A stretch of DNA of 64,000 bases from the NCBI GenBank assembly GCA_944470555.2, contig OX104130.1, forward strand, positions 44,363,491-44,427,490, read 5' to 3'. This DNA is from Heterobilharzia americana. Taxonomy: Eukaryota; Platyhelminthes; Trematoda; Strigeidida; Schistosomatidae. The notes beneath the pieces were generated by a model, which ran no database searches, was not told where the DNA came from, and saw only the letters and a list, made by a program, of their open reading frames with translations. The position numbers and the translations under genes are program-made. Shown piece by piece: positions 1 to 55,868 of this stretch (the first letter of the stretch is position 1; each line of letters begins with the position of its first letter).

Positions 1-467
1 AAAAGTGGCTTATATGTATACAGTCAAGTCATTCAAAATCTTCTGAGATAAAATACTTATCAGCTGAACAAGGATGCTGACAAGTGGGCTACTGAAATTA
101 TCCTCAGGATTTTGGAGGGGATGTATTTATGAGTTTCAAAAAAAGGAATAAATAAAGCCTATGAATTCAAACAGTTACAATAAACAACAATGGATAGAGA
201 CTCAAAATACTCAGTTCGATAGCGAAATACGGTTAGGTACATAATGCTGAAGATGCTGAGAAGAAAGGAAAGGTGTTTTTTGTATTTTTTTTGCCTTTTA
301 GTGGCATTTTTACTCATTGTAACCTATAATAAAAATACAAAGCCAAACAAAATTTGTAATCCATTGGACATGTTACCCCAATGGTGTTTTCTCAGTGTAC
401 TGTAAACGTTAAAACACTAATTCAGATGTAATGGAAAATTGATAATAAATTCACATTTTTATAATAG
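1..467 (+). other. Intron of the ETS gene (3' part)
   Basis: This is non-coding sequence upstream of the ETS exon. It ends in an AG acceptor at 466-467 after a T/A-rich stretch. I see no further exon of the gene in it and no recognisable repeat. Confidence 0.7.
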
Positions 468-1628
468 GTTGCTCGTTTATGGGGTATCCAAAAGAATCGT
501 CCAGCCATGAACTATGATAAATTGAGCCGATCATTACGATACTACTATGAAAAAGGTATAATGCAGAAAGTATCTGGTGAAAGATATGTGTATCGGTTTG
601 TTTATGAACCAGAATTGTTATTTTCCCTTGCATTTCCCGGTGAAGACCAATCAAGTCAACTCCCTGTCAACTCAATGACTACAATAACAAAAACGAATAT
701 AGACAGTAAATTGTGCCACCAAATTAAACAGTCAACAGAAAATGCCTTGAATATGCCACATAAAATGAATCCATTAGGTTGCTGTCGTCCTGCTTCGAAT
801 AACTTCGATAAACGGTTAAAAGATATCAACACTGAATACTCACCCATACATCAAGTGAAATTTGCTATGAAGCGTAGGCATACAGATTCATTAGAAGAGA
901 AAGTTAAATATTTTGAAGCGGCTCGCGCTACTACTAGTGACCGTATCAGTAGTAGTAACGGAAATCATTTAGATTTATCTCACTTTTATGAACATGAAAA
1001 CACAGCATCACAAGGAAAATCACATAAGAATATAAATATTGAAAGTAGAATTACATCAAATCAAGGGTATACTAGCAACAATGAAAATTTCTTAGCCATA
1101 AATGCATGCATAAATCAAAACAGTCACATTGGGAAAGAAAAGCATAATAACGAATATCTTAGAACAGGTGATATACTGGAAACAAACCTCATGACTTGTA
1201 ACAATGATTCTCTAACATATATTGATTGGTTTGATAATCTTACATCGCAACAAGAACAACAACCTGTGCAAGAGACTACAGACTTTCTAAATTATTATTA
1301 TATGAATAATCCGTGCAACTATTCAAGTTATCAATATAATTCAGAAAACTCTATGCTGCAGACATCAGTTGTATGTGGTAAAAACGACGTTTCGTTAAAC
1401 GACCAAAATCATTATTTATCTGAAATACTAAATGAAACATATAATAAGGAGCAAGAAAGATTATCATCGTCATCATCTCCACCATCTTCATCATCCTTTA
1501 CTTTATCACAGAATGATCGCAGTGTACTGTCTACCCCTCCACCTATTACAGCTAATTTACAAAATATCTACGAAGTTAATTATGAACTGTTAGTAAATAA
1601 TGAAAAGTTATCAAATCGTTTATTTTAA
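468..1628 (+). CDS. ETS-domain transcription factor, PEA3/ETV1-4-5 group, last coding exon
   Basis: This is a nuclear DNA-binding protein expected to recognise GGAA/T sites. The exon opens at an AG acceptor in phase 0, reading [18 protein letters not shown], and runs to TAA at 1626-1628 (387 codons including the stop). It holds the C-terminal half of the ETS winged helix: the recognition helix [16 protein letters not shown] with its two DNA-contacting arginines, then GERYVYRF and LFSLAFPG. The [20 protein letters not shown] stretch and the FSLAFP tail are typical of PEA3-group proteins (ETV1/4/5, fly Ets96B). The first half of the domain must lie on upstream exons outside the window. After the ETS domain come about 320 residues rich in Asn, Ser and Tyr, ending in a Ser/Pro run; I recognise no domain there. 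The ATG at 507 is an internal Met, not the start. Confidence 0.95.
   Translation, partial: VARLWGIQKNRPAMNYDKLSRSLRYYYEKGIMQKVSGERYVYRFVYEPELLFSLAFPGEDQSSQLPVNSMTTITKTNIDSKLCHQIKQSTENALNMPHKMNPLGCCRPASNNFDKRLKDINTEYSPIHQVKFAMKRRHTDSLEEKVKYFEAARATTSDRISSSNGNHLDLSHFYEHENTASQGKSHKNINIESRITSNQGYTSNNENFLAINACINQNSHIGKEKHNNEYLRTGDILETNLMTCNNDSLTYIDWFDNLTSQQEQQPVQETTDFLNYYYMNNPCNYSSYQYNSENSMLQTSVVCGKNDVSLNDQNHYLSEILNETYNKEQERLSSSSSPPSSSSFTLSQNDRSVLSTPPPITANLQNIYEVNYELLVNNEKLSNRLF

Positions 1629-8148
<6,520 letters not shown>

Positions 8149-8214
<66 letters not shown>
8149..8214. repeat. (TA)n microsatellite
   Basis: An alternating TA tract of about 66 bp preceded by a short (CT)n run at 8138-8147. 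It lies about 200 bp from the 3' tail of the RTE copy at 8417. Confidence 0.97.
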
Positions 8215-8217
<3 letters not shown>

Positions 8218-8416
8218 TGGCGTATGTTACTGATGATGTGAAGGTTCCATTTCTTTTTCCACTCCACATCTTCGATTATATTTTACATGAATTATTATAG
8301 ATATGTAGAAAATCAAGTGCATTCATTGAAACACACCACAGGTAAATTTCATTCTGCCTTATCTTGATATAAACAGAGGGTTTTCAAAAATATACCAAAA
8401 TACTGTAAATCCATAT

Positions 8417-10447
8417 TATTATTATTAGTCACTTCGGTTCCTAACGGAACATAGGGCTTCAGTAGCACGTCTCCATTCCACTCTGTTCTCTGCAAAACTT
8501 GCGAACCTCGCTTCACAACAGCCCACAACCTCTCAATTCTTCCTCACATTACCTCCTCCATGTCACCCCCCTTCCGGACACCAAACTCGTTGTTTCCCAT
8601 CTGGGTTCCACTCGAGGGCCTGGTCTGGTACGTGATGTCCCCAGTCAGTGTGTGCCCAATCCATCTCTACTTCCTTCCAGTGCATATTTGTTGGGTGATA
8701 GGTTCTTGGTTGGTTCGTCACCAGCCAGAGTTCCTTGTTGCTTATTCTCATTATTCTGGCCATCTGATCTTCAGTAGCGAGCCAGCGTAGGCAGTTGTTG
8801 ATGAATGTCTGTAGTTTATTGGAAATCCCTTTCGTAACACGCCAAGTCTCTGAACCATACACAAGCACTGACTTGACTGTCGTTGGTGTTGAAAATCCGG
8901 ATCTTATTCCACATGCTGAGTACAGAGGATCTCCACACTGGTTTCAGGCTAATGAACGCCTGTCTTGCTTTTCCGATTCTGACTTTGACATCCTCGTCTG
9001 TCCCGCCACCTGTAGTTGAAACAGTGCTGCCTGCCTAGATAGGTGAAAGAGGCTACTTCTTTAAACTTTCCCCCGTTGATGGTGATCAGAGTTTGTTGTT
9101 GTTGTTGTTGGTTGGGTATCTTCATCACCTCTGTCTTCTCTATGTTCACTTGAAGTCCCGTCTTCGCTGCCTCTTCTGACAACTTGTTAGTTTTCGCCTG
9201 TAGATCTTCAAGTTTGTGTGACATCAGACATAAGTCATCACTGGCGAAATCCAGATCTTATTCTGGGATCTTTTCCGCAGTCCAGCCAGTGTATCCCCCT
9301 CTTCTCGCTCCCCACTGTTTGCTACATGATCCAGTCGACCAGTATCAGGAATATCATGGGGATAGTAGGCAGCCTTGTTTCACTCCTGTCTTCACTTCAA
9401 AAGCATCACTGAGCTTCCCATTGTGAATTACTTGGCTGGCATGTGGCGTCTTCATATAGTTGTTGAATGAGGTTAATAAAGGTTTGCGATATTCCGTAGT
9501 GTTGGAACAGTTGCCAAATTACTTCCCAGTTAACGTTGTCAAAAGCCTTCTCAAAGTCGATGAAGTTGAGGTGTAGAGTTGACTGCCATTCTATACTCTG
9601 TTCTATGATGATTCAAAGCGTTGCAATTTGGTCGGCACATGATTTGTATTTCCTGAATACAGCAGCCTGATTTGGTCGTAATTTTGAATCCAGTGCATCC
9701 TTTAGTCTCTCCAGGATGATGCAGTATAATATTTTGCTTGCCTTGGGTGGACAGGAGAGTGACTCTGCACCAGCTTTTGCAAACACTGAGGTCTCCCTTC
9801 TTCGGGAGTTTGACAAGGTAGCCCTTTTTCCAATCAATAGGCAGGTACCTTTCCTTCCTTCCACACGTTCTGCAATAGTGGTGTGGTGTGAGCATGTCCG
9901 CTGTTGTCTCTGCCTCTGCTCTCAGTACTTCTGGCGGGATTCCATCTTGTCCTGCTGCTTTCCTGCATTTCAGCAGCTTTATGGCATTCAGGGCTTCGAC
10001 TTTTGTTGGAGGATTCATGTTCACTTGTAGTCCTGTGGCTAGGCTGCAGGTGGTATTTCTGGACGAAGTGCAGGTGATGGTGGTGGTCGATTCAAGAGCT
10101 TCTTGAAGTGGTCAGCCCATCGTTTCCATTGTTTCTCTTCTTTCGTAATTAGATTTCCGTCATCACCTTTTATTGGTTTCACCTGCGTTGATCTCTTCCC
10201 TACCAGATAGTAACCTGGTTATTTGATGTAGTGTTGTCAGGTCTCTGTCATTCCTACCTGCAGCCTGTTCTGCTTCACTTGCCAGTGTGTCGTAGAAGTG
10301 TCTTTTGTCTTTGCATGCACTCTTCTTCACTTCTTTGTCCAGTGTTTTGTACATTGTACTCAGTTTCTCTTGTCGTTGAGCATCCTTACACTGGTTTTTC
10401 TTCTGCTTCATCATCCTCCTTTCCTCTGTCAGCTTCCATATATCCAT
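8417..10447 (-). mobile_element. RTE-like (SR2-type) non-LTR retrotransposon, copy 1, 5'-truncated and broken
   Basis: Read on the minus strand, this is the reverse-transcriptase half of an RTE-clade LINE. Visible in order are the finger motif KAAGQDGIPPEV (about 9970-9935), DWKKGYLVKLPKKGDL, the SCADQIATL block, the FEKAFDNVNWEV palm motif near 9560, the DDLCLMSH box near 9230, and the tail EDQMARI...NKELWLVTNQP near 8770-8700. The 3' end is a short (AAT)n run at 8417-8430, as is usual for RTE elements. The 5' end is truncated at about 10447, so the endonuclease is missing. Stops and frameshifts break the reading frame into pieces. It starts 230 bp beyond the stop of the M8 peptidase gene, on the same strand. 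From about 8435 to 10330 it matches copy 2 (30445-33763) almost base for base. Confidence 0.92.
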
Positions 10448-10462
10448 ATTGCAAATAATATA

Positions 10463-10468
10463 TTTATT
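10463..10468 (-). promoter_or_regulatory. Candidate polyadenylation signal of the M8 peptidase gene
   Basis: The minus strand reads AATAAA here, about 210 nt past the stop codon at 10678 and about 16 nt before the RTE copy begins. Cleavage would be expected close to the host/RTE junction at 10447. Confidence 0.5.
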
Positions 10469-10677
10469 TAAATACTTAAGCATCACTTATGATTATTTTG
10501 AATTTGCGAAAACGACATTAAACCATGAAGAGATGTTTGAAGACCAGTGTATTTCTGCATATAGCGTAAAGCTAAGTATATTTTTGGCAAAGACTTGCAC
10601 AGGGAACATATTGTGTAAGATTATTTTAGGAAGACTTGGTGGAAATTAACAAAGTAACTAAATGAAATAGGTAGGCA

Positions 10678-47669
<36,992 letters not shown>

Positions 47670-50617
47670 ATAAATTTATACAGAAGTTGTGAACGAGTCG
47701 TAAATTTGTCCATCCTAAAGCACAAAAGAAAGAATGATACAAAAATGAAATTATAAGAATATTCTTGATTAGAAACATTAAGAAATCAGTGATAAAAATG
47801 ATGTCCAGTAACGGTCTGATTTTGGTTTACAGATCTTAACTATTCAGGTTCATGGAATATGACTAATATATTTTTCCCATGATTACTGAACTAGTCTGCT
47901 AAAGAATTCCAGGTGAGAAATTACCTCTTAAGTTTACGAAGAGATTGCTCAAGTTTAAAAGTCAAACCCACTAGATCAATAAAAGAAGCCATCAGTGGGA
48001 TCAACAGTATTGCAACTATGCGAAGAATGACGTTTGGAAAAGTAAACATAAATAACATGAAATTCAAAGTCGTCGAGCTCGTGAGTCAGCGTCAAAATAT
48101 ATTGAACATCCCCAAAGAAAACCACTGCTTTGAAAATTACCTAGCAGTCTTGTGACAAAATGAGAATAACTTTCAACTGACTGAATATAACTGTTTAACA
48201 AACGATTGAAGTTTCCTCCAGGGTAGTCATTTTTACCCAGCATGAGTAATAATTATCTCTTGTTGAGAGATGACTGGAGAGAAAGGTTAACGGTCAGTAT
48301 TTGCGGTCCTCATTCATCTTACCCCTGATAGCTGAAGCTAACTGGTTTCTCTCAATATGAATCTAGTCCTTCTGATTTATTTTCGGGCTTCTCATTGACG
48401 ACGTTACTTATTTTTCATGATTTAAAGAAATCTACTAACACCAATATTTTGAATCTGAAAGTTTGGTACAAACAGCTAACAGTCACAATAAAATCGATAA
48501 AAAAAATTCAACTTACCGCGACCTTGAGGACATATGAAGATTACTGACAGAGGAAACAAGTGATAGACGCTAACAATTAGTATTCAAAAGATGCAGAGAG
48601 TGATTGTAAATAAGTCGGTATAAATACCTGTCATCTAAAAAGATAACTGTTTCAAGACAGTGATTCCAGTTATCCTGCAAAAATATAAATGTACTACTTT
48701 TTCTCCTAAATAGTTTCGAAACAACTCAGTACCCCATTTATTGTGTTTTTATTCGAAACAAAAGCTGGGTATCTTATGGATACCAAGAAATGAACCACCA
48801 AAATAAAATAATATTAATATGAAGATATAAAGCAAGAAAAGACAAAGTTTAACAAGATGACCAAAGAAGTACTCTCATAAGATGAATTCAAAGGGACATT
48901 CAGTGATTCTGTATTACGTTAGCTAATTAAGGTTCATGGAATGAATAGAACGTTCATGACTGGTTTTGGTTCTAAGTCGTATCTTACATCATCTCAAGCC
49001 AGTGAACTACATTATCCACGGGACGTCCTATAGGAAGAAGTAATGCAGTGATATATAATGAGCTAGAACAACTAACCTTTGTTTAGTGTCATCACATCAC
49101 TGACAGCCTCTTGACCTCTTCCGTTCATTCACAGAGGTACAAAACGGTGAATTGGATGAAGGCTGATGGAATTACACGCATCTCAGTCACAGAATCTGTT
49201 ATGTTAAGACGGTTTCGCCTAGAGAATAACCGTTTTAAAAATCTTAAGACAGTTGCCAGCCAGCTTCGTACCCACCTGAGTGATATTGCCACAACATGTA
49301 GACTCCTGTGGAGACAGAAATAGTCGAGCACAGAGTGGTTCAGAAAACACAAGTATCACAGTTACCAGGTGGAAAAGTCTTCACTGAGAATTCCAAATTG
49401 TACCACAAATTGTTTGGAATAAAGTGAATTATTATTATTGAAACATTTTACTCTTTACTTTCTACATTCAGGCTTCTCCCAAAATGGTGCCAAATGTGGC
49501 TTGTTTATTCCGCTCTATATGTGTACATGTAGTTAGAGATCTCACTGATCAAATATTTACCACCACTCAAATAACTACATGGACGCATCGACTTCCCAGC
49601 TGCTTTCAGTGGTTCAGACTCAAGAGTGAATGCAGGTACAAGTCACGGTCAGTTTTCCTCAAAGTAGTTTATAGTTTGAATGCAAAGCGCATGTCATTCT
49701 TAGAGAAAATGATCGTCAACTGATCAAATAAGATTTAAGTAGAGTTTACTTTTCCGTAAAGTAAGACGATATTGTCTGTATACTCGAATTGGAAATGTTT
49801 TCTGCGAACCACAAATCTCTGTCAGATCCATGTGCTTCATTGACGGATGCCTGAAGAATGGTATTAATGGCCTGATTTACATGCCTTAGTGGAAACCTAA
49901 AAGTGCCTTCTTATGTTTCACATCACAGTCAAACATAAACTAGAAATAAGACAAGCAGCTCAATAAGATGAACAGGCTTTCAGTTTCATGACACAATGCA
50001 TAGATCCATTTTGTTTGTATAATAGGTAAACCCTATCATTTGATCTTCATATTATAGTTCATAAAATTTGCAGAGTTAGATTATCTCTGAGAATTTCCAT
50101 TTGAGACGGTGCAAGGGAACCACATTATATATCCATATGAAAAATCGGGCACACAGAATGTACAAAGAAATAACCTTGTCAACAAACATTCTAAAAACTG
50201 AACACAATAATGCTAAATAAATCTCAGTTGCTCACTTTTCAGCATTTTGGTAAGAGATAGCAAGCTGAAGCACAGCTACTAGTGACAGGGTTGTCGAATC
50301 GTCTTCGGTATTTTTCTAACTACTGAGTACTTTAGTCTGTGAATTATCAGAAAACAATAGTGACTGATGGACACCAATCAAAGTAGTTTTCTTATCACCA
50401 TAAAGTTAGTAATCCGAAGACTTTCACGCTATTCTCGGTACATCAAACTATCTGTGAAAAACGTAATCATAGAAATACCAGGTTGAACTTTTCCAAGCCA
50501 CCATGGTTGGTCCTCAGAAGTAAAGCAGAAAAAGTTCCCATTGTGATTGGGAACTAATTACTTCATTTCGATGCTTCATGATTTTCCACTGAATATGATC
50601 ATTCATAAAAAGATGAA
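47670..50617. other. Upstream region of the M8 gene, intergenic
   Basis: The promoter and 5' UTR of the M8 gene should lie in the first part. I see no convincing TATA or initiator. A patch at 49111-49352 is open on both strands (about 70 codons each) and slightly GC-richer, possibly a worn repeat, but no motif is recognisable. Confidence 0.4.
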
Positions 50618-51192
50618 AAAGAGTGATTTTCGCGGATGAAGATTTTTGTCTAGTATCTGATTTCGTACAAGCTCAAAGATCTACAGGCGAAGACCAACAA
50701 ATTGACGGAAGAGGCGAGGCAGCGAAGACGGGACTTCTTTCAGGTGAACGTAAAGAAAAGCGTTACGAAAAGCATTTCCAACAAACTACAGACGTTCATC
50801 AATAGCTGCCTACGCTTGCTCAATACTGAAGACCAGATGGCCAGAATAATAAGAAAAAGCAACAAGGAACTCTGGCTGGTGACGAACCAACCAAGAACCC
50901 ATCACCCAACAAATATGCAGAAGGAAGTGGAGATGGACTGGACATATACTGAGAAGACTATTTAGGGACATCACACACCAGACCAGGCCATCGAGTAGAA
51001 TCCAAATGGGAAACGATGAGTTGGGTGCCCGAGGGTGACATGGAGGGGATCATATAAGGAAGAACTGAAAGCTTGTGGTCAGTCGTGGAGCGAGATTCAA
51101 AAGAGTGCAGACAAGAGAGTGCAATGGAGACGTGCTAATGAAGCCCTATGTTCCACTAGGAACCTAAGGGGTAAATAATATACTACTAATAC
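50618..51192 (+). mobile_element. RTE-like retrotransposon, copy 4, 3' fragment with internal deletion
   Basis: It begins in the RT catalytic region (FADEDFCLVS in place of FADD), runs through QAQRSTGEDQQ-type frames of the LEDLQAKTNKL segment, then jumps at about 50757 over roughly 300 bp of the element to the tail EDQMARII...NKELWLVTNQP. From 50761 to 51172 it matches copy 3 (63551-63963) with one visible difference, stops included. The tail is AATAATA-rich. Confidence 0.9.
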
Positions 51193-51789
51193 TTCAGTTA
51201 TCTCGGATAAATCAAAACCACTTCAAGGCAGTCTGTTAAAACCTGTGGTTTACTCACTGGAGGGCTGCTAATAATCTGGATGACAGCACTGCCAAAGGAT
51301 ATCCGTAACAGAAATACAGTAGGATTTAGATGGAAAATCGTAGACTAGCATGCACATTTATGCAGAACACTGGGGTGAATCGCATGGTATTACACGCTGG
51401 TGAACAAACCGACAATTCATTAGTATATAACGGTCTAATATTTTAGACGTTCACCATACTAACTCTGAGATGGCCATCCTAATAGCTCCAAAATTTCATA
51501 TTAATTGGTGTAAAATGGCCAGGGTAACCTCATAAGAGCTGGACACTGAAAATACAGAGGTGTTAAGTTACGTACAGTTTAAGCCCTTTGAAATCAGGAG
51601 CTTGAAATCTAATCAATATTTAGGAAACTACGGCATTCATCAAAGAATATTCAACTAGTGTACCGATAATCTATTCTCCAAATCAGCAAACCTCTTCAGA
51701 TGTTCGTTTTTAGGGTGTAGGTTTCCCTCTTATTGGAAACGATTGGTAGTGATTTTAAAATATCGGAGTGGAAATAAACTTATTGCTTC
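51193..51789. other. Intergenic DNA, nothing recognised
   Basis: A short AT-rich stretch between an RTE tail and a CR1 relic. No gene or repeat family was identified. Confidence 0.5.
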
Positions 51790-54085
51790 TAACTATAAAT
51801 AAATCTTCCAGATCTATTCAGCCACAGTGGTTATGTGAAAAGTATTGAATGATTCACTTCGCGACTATTTACCAATGACTCAAGCTTTTACCTGGCAGGT
51901 TACGTAACACGAAATTGTTAATAGCGTAAAATAACTAGACTCTCTCGGTCCAGCAGAAAAGGGAAATTGTGAATGAGGTACTTAGGTTCTCTGGAGTGAT
52001 TAGCAAGGTTGTTTATGATATACTCTGTAATAAACTTCAGCCTAATGGTATAAATGGAAAATGACTCATATGGCTTAAAGATTACCTTAGCAATCTGCTT
52101 CAGTCGGTAAGATTTGGCTCCTCCCCGATGTATCTAGTTCCCGATACTGAGTTGGGTGCCTTAAAGCTCCACTTGAGGCCTACTTTCGACTGCCGCTTTC
52201 ACAAATTGCTTAACAGAAGACCCAAACTGTAACTCATAAGTGTATGCTGATTATCTGAAAACTCGAAGGGAAATAAAAGTATCAACGATTATCTTTCTCC
52301 TTCAGTAGAAACCATCATAACTCATGAAATGAACAGGTGAAAACTTGCTCCCTATCAGTACTAAGAAGTGCAAGATAATGGTAGTAGACAAATGTAAGTG
52401 TTATTCTGTTTTCTACTACCTAGGCGACACTTATCTCAAAGTCAAACATCATAAAAGATCTTGGGGTTATCTTTAGTAACAGACTTGCAGCTCATTATCG
52501 CTGTGTCCTTGCAGTGAATTAGGTTCATAGATTTCTGCGGTTTCTTTCCCAAACATTAATCAAACAAACTCCATGATTGTCATCGACAGTGCATGGAATC
52601 TGCATTCATCCGTATGTAGAGAATAACTGACCGCAGTGAGACGTTTTCAGTTGGTATCTGTAAACTGTAGTACTTCCTTCTTGAAGTTGTTACAGTCCCT
52701 CCTTCTGATGCTCTGCAACAAAGGTTAGATGTCCGTGTAAATTTCTGCAGTAGAAATGGGCTCTGTTCAATAAGCTTGGATAGCACCACTACTAGAAAGA
52801 GGGTGAAGAGTAATTTATCAGTTATCTCTGTCATTTCGGTTTTCTCAGAACCAGAACTGTGACTGCTTTAACAGGAGGTTGTACAATAACACAGACGTAG
52901 AACCCAAAAAAACCATCGTTTGCTATTTCTACACGACAGATTTCGAAGTTAAGACAATAAAAGTCATTTGCCAATAATAGCTTAAAGTATGAACTTATGC
53001 TCACCAGTAAGAACAACCCTCCAGATCTTGACACCGCTTCTAAAGAGAAGTGATGACGTCTGCAAGATTTTTGAACCATTATTAATCAAGAGAATCATTC
53101 TGAGAAACCTAGCTAGCCACCAGTTTTCATACAGACAGTGTCCTGTTAACCCCAGCATTACCTAAGCAATCTCTGATTCATATTCATGCGACAGTTTAAA
53201 AATAGAAACTTTCATCAATACTGACTGAAGTTAGTTTACTGATTAGATCAATCTGAGGCACTTTGTCAGAATGACAGACGAAGTAAAGACGATCTGGACG
53301 AGCTGAAGAAGCTCGAACTAGACTTACATAGGAAAAGTAATTTTTTGTAATTTCTTAGTTCAAATACGCTGAGATTTTATGTTATCCTGGAAGGTGTTGG
53401 CCGACTTAAGTTTAATGACGGTGCACTCATAATGATCACTTTATGGGAAGAAGACTGAAATCTACCACGAAAAGTTTAGTGCTAAACCGCACCACATACA
53501 AACGTTTGTGATATATATATAACTCCAAAGAATGATCCGAATGCAGATACTAGCCCATGTAGTACTGCACTTCATGCGCAGACAACTAGGTGCCCTGGCC
53601 CCGGAACTCTTTTTGAAGTTGTACAAGATCTACATACGACTTCACTTAGAGGTCCACAACGTCATTGCACCACCATATCTTAAAAGAGATGCCAACCTCC
53701 TAAAGAAAGTCCAACGGCCAGCAAAAATGGTTTTGTGGGAATGAGGCAAAAACCCTGTGAGGATAGGCTGCTCTCTAAGCTACTGCAGATTATATGGTGA
53801 CTTCATAACGGCTTACGAAATACTAAGTAACGTAAGTCATCTGAACAGTGGAATCCTGCTAAACGGCCACTATGACTATCCTTGTGGTAATTAAAGAAGA
53901 GTCGCTCATCAAAGGTCGAAAACCCGTGTGAGGTCACACTTCTTTTCTCTGCGAGTTTGTAGCCACTGGATCGCATTGCCTGCCGAGATTTCTACTGCTC
54001 CGTCTGCTGACAGCTTCAAGAAGAGGTTAGACAGTTACGCAGCAACGCAAGGTTTGCGCTCATCCAAGTGTGATATGAACTAGGC
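51790..54085 (+). mobile_element. CR1-like (SR1/Perere-type) retrotransposon, heavily decayed
   Basis: Plus-strand frames show ISKVVYDILCNKLQPNGING (compare FSKAFDxVPH), WLKDYLSNLLQSVRFGS, a remnant of the region after the DD box (VKHHKRSWGYL), then RRQLGALAPELFLKLYKIYI with RLHLEVHNVI, LLKKVQRPAKM, and the C-terminal FFSLRVCSHWIALPAEI and SFKKRLDSY. The order is that of CR1-clade RT and its C-terminal region. Many stops and frameshifts occur. The span 52560-53500 does not fit the element well and may be an insertion or unaligned decay. Confidence 0.78.
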
Positions 54086-55029
54086 TGACACGACCTACTA
54101 ACTCACCACGGTCAACCCATTATTGAATACTTTGTAACACCACTATCACTGGGAACCTGGCTCAACCTTATGCTTCCCTGTAGACGTCCTCCCCAGTTAT
54201 CGTCTTCTACTAATAGAATTGCTGTCTCCGTTCCAATCCGTCCTATAGTGTTATTTACTCCTCTTCATAATGACTTTACTCTTCCTTTTTCCTAACCGTC
54301 TTTTTATTTCTCCATTTGTTTTTCGCTGCACTTTCTCTCCCTTGATCTCTCTGGCCGTGTTTTCCATCTCATTTTTACAGCCAGTCCCACTGAGTGTCTG
54401 TTGATGTGACACTTGAGGAATCCATCTGCATGGCAGTTTTGGAAAGAAAAAACAAACAAACAACAACACTGCCAACAAATTTAAACAACATCCATCCGCC
54501 CGTAGGGCTAACCAGAGCTACAGCAGTCGAGTGGGTAGACCTACTGCATCGGAATCCACCAAAGACGTGGAACCATTCCGCAAGACCTAGAAGCGAGCTC
54601 GAAGAAATAAATTGGTTTACATTAGCTCGTAAAAAGATATTGGAACACAGTATAAACGTAGATGAGTAGAAAAACCTAAAGATGTTCAAATACGGTGGCC
54701 CCTCTGCAAAAACGTAATCTGAATGTATGCAACAATAATATACATGTTCTTACATAAGTACTACCTTTGTATCACTTTTGACGAGAGGATCGTGTGCGGA
54801 AATAGCTGATGACTTTTAAAAAGCTGCCAAAATATGAAAACACATTAGATGCATAAGCCGTTATCTTGTTATTACATTTAAAAAAGATCGTTAATTGCAG
54901 GTCAAGATGTATTTTGCTTTTTTATTGTTTGAAGCGATATTCGTTTTACCCACCAAACCAAATTCTATAACACGTGAATTGGGATTGTTGCTATGTTTAT
55001 AAGATGTACACTTATCAAGCATTCAAAGC
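54086..55029. other. 5' flank of the RhoGAP gene
   Basis: The first part is probably the 3' untranslated part of the CR1 relic. The next part, to 54700, is open on both strands (for example 54394-54669, +) with nothing recognisable. 54700-55029 should include the RhoGAP 5' UTR or promoter; no clear motif is seen. Confidence 0.4.
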
Positions 55030-55868
55030 ATGGTATTACACAAGTCTAAGAGGATCACTATATCTGTCGTTGGATATCCAGGTTCAGAAGCAGGTACACG
55101 TCAGCATGTTGGCAAATCTTGCTTAATCAGTCGTTTTATGGCTCCATCTAGATTTAATGAAAACCATTTATCAGTACTCAGCTTATCAGATTATGATGGA
55201 GAAGTAGTTTGCTCTAGCAACTGGCTGTATTGGGGCGAAAGCACTGTAGGTATCGACGGTAATGTCTCACATCTCAGAATAATCGAACAATGTGATTTTG
55301 TGGATGATCATCTTTTCCAACCCCTCTTTAAATCACGTCCATATGCAGAAAGATGTTTGGATTGCGAAATATCACTCCACTCAAGAAAGCTATCGTACAT
55401 TTGCAAGGAACAGCTTGGCCACGAATCAGCTTTCCCTCAAGTTTATCTCGATCCAACAACTTTATTCATTGATGTCTTCGTGTTTGCATATGATATATCA
55501 CTGAGCGGCTCTTCAGCATTGCAACAAGCTGCTTTTCTAAGACATTTCATATCACGCCTATCTTCTCTTAAGTTACCTGTAGTCTTTGCAACTACAAAGC
55601 ATGACTTGGGTGTATCAAATCAAGCGTCAACCTTGTTCAATGAAGCTCTCGGAGGAATTAAAAGACGTTGGATAAAAAATGTCTGCATTGTGGAAACATC
55701 TTCCCGCCTCAACATAAATGTTAGTACTGTTTTCCAATGTGCTGCATTCTTTGGACACCATAGAGATGCTATCAAGCATAAACTGCCTACTGGTTTTATA
55801 CCTAGTCCTTTTAAAAGACCAAATAACGACAGGAAATCGTTTTCAGTATGTTTCAAGAAGTCCCTATG
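55030..55868 (+). CDS. RhoGAPp190: p190-type RhoGAP, first coding exon (N-terminal GTPase-like domain)
   Basis: This is a cytoplasmic Rho GTPase-activating protein acting on actin regulation. It starts MVLHKSKRITISVVGYPGS; P-loop-like HVGKSCLISRF follows at residues 26-36. Then come FNENHLSVLSLSDYDGEVV and YWGES, a block strongly typical of p190 proteins (ARHGAP5/ARHGAP35). TKHD (189-192) stands for the NKxD guanine motif and ETSSRLNINV (about 222-231) for the SAK/G5 region. The exon ends at 55868 with donor GTGAGT, leaving two bases. The FF repeats, middle domain and GAP domain must lie on exons beyond the window. Reading through the donor would stop after KKSLW, so splicing is expected. The P-loop carries one extra residue compared with the strict GxxxxGKS spacing. 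Confidence 0.93.

Noticed and set aside
8499..10106. Several plus-strand ORFs of 64-104 codons over RTE copy 1 (and the mirror set over copy 2)
   Set aside because: They are antisense shadows of the reverse-transcriptase frame.
49111..49352. Overlapping ORFs on both strands
   Set aside because: Neither shows a motif or splice context; likely a worn repeat.
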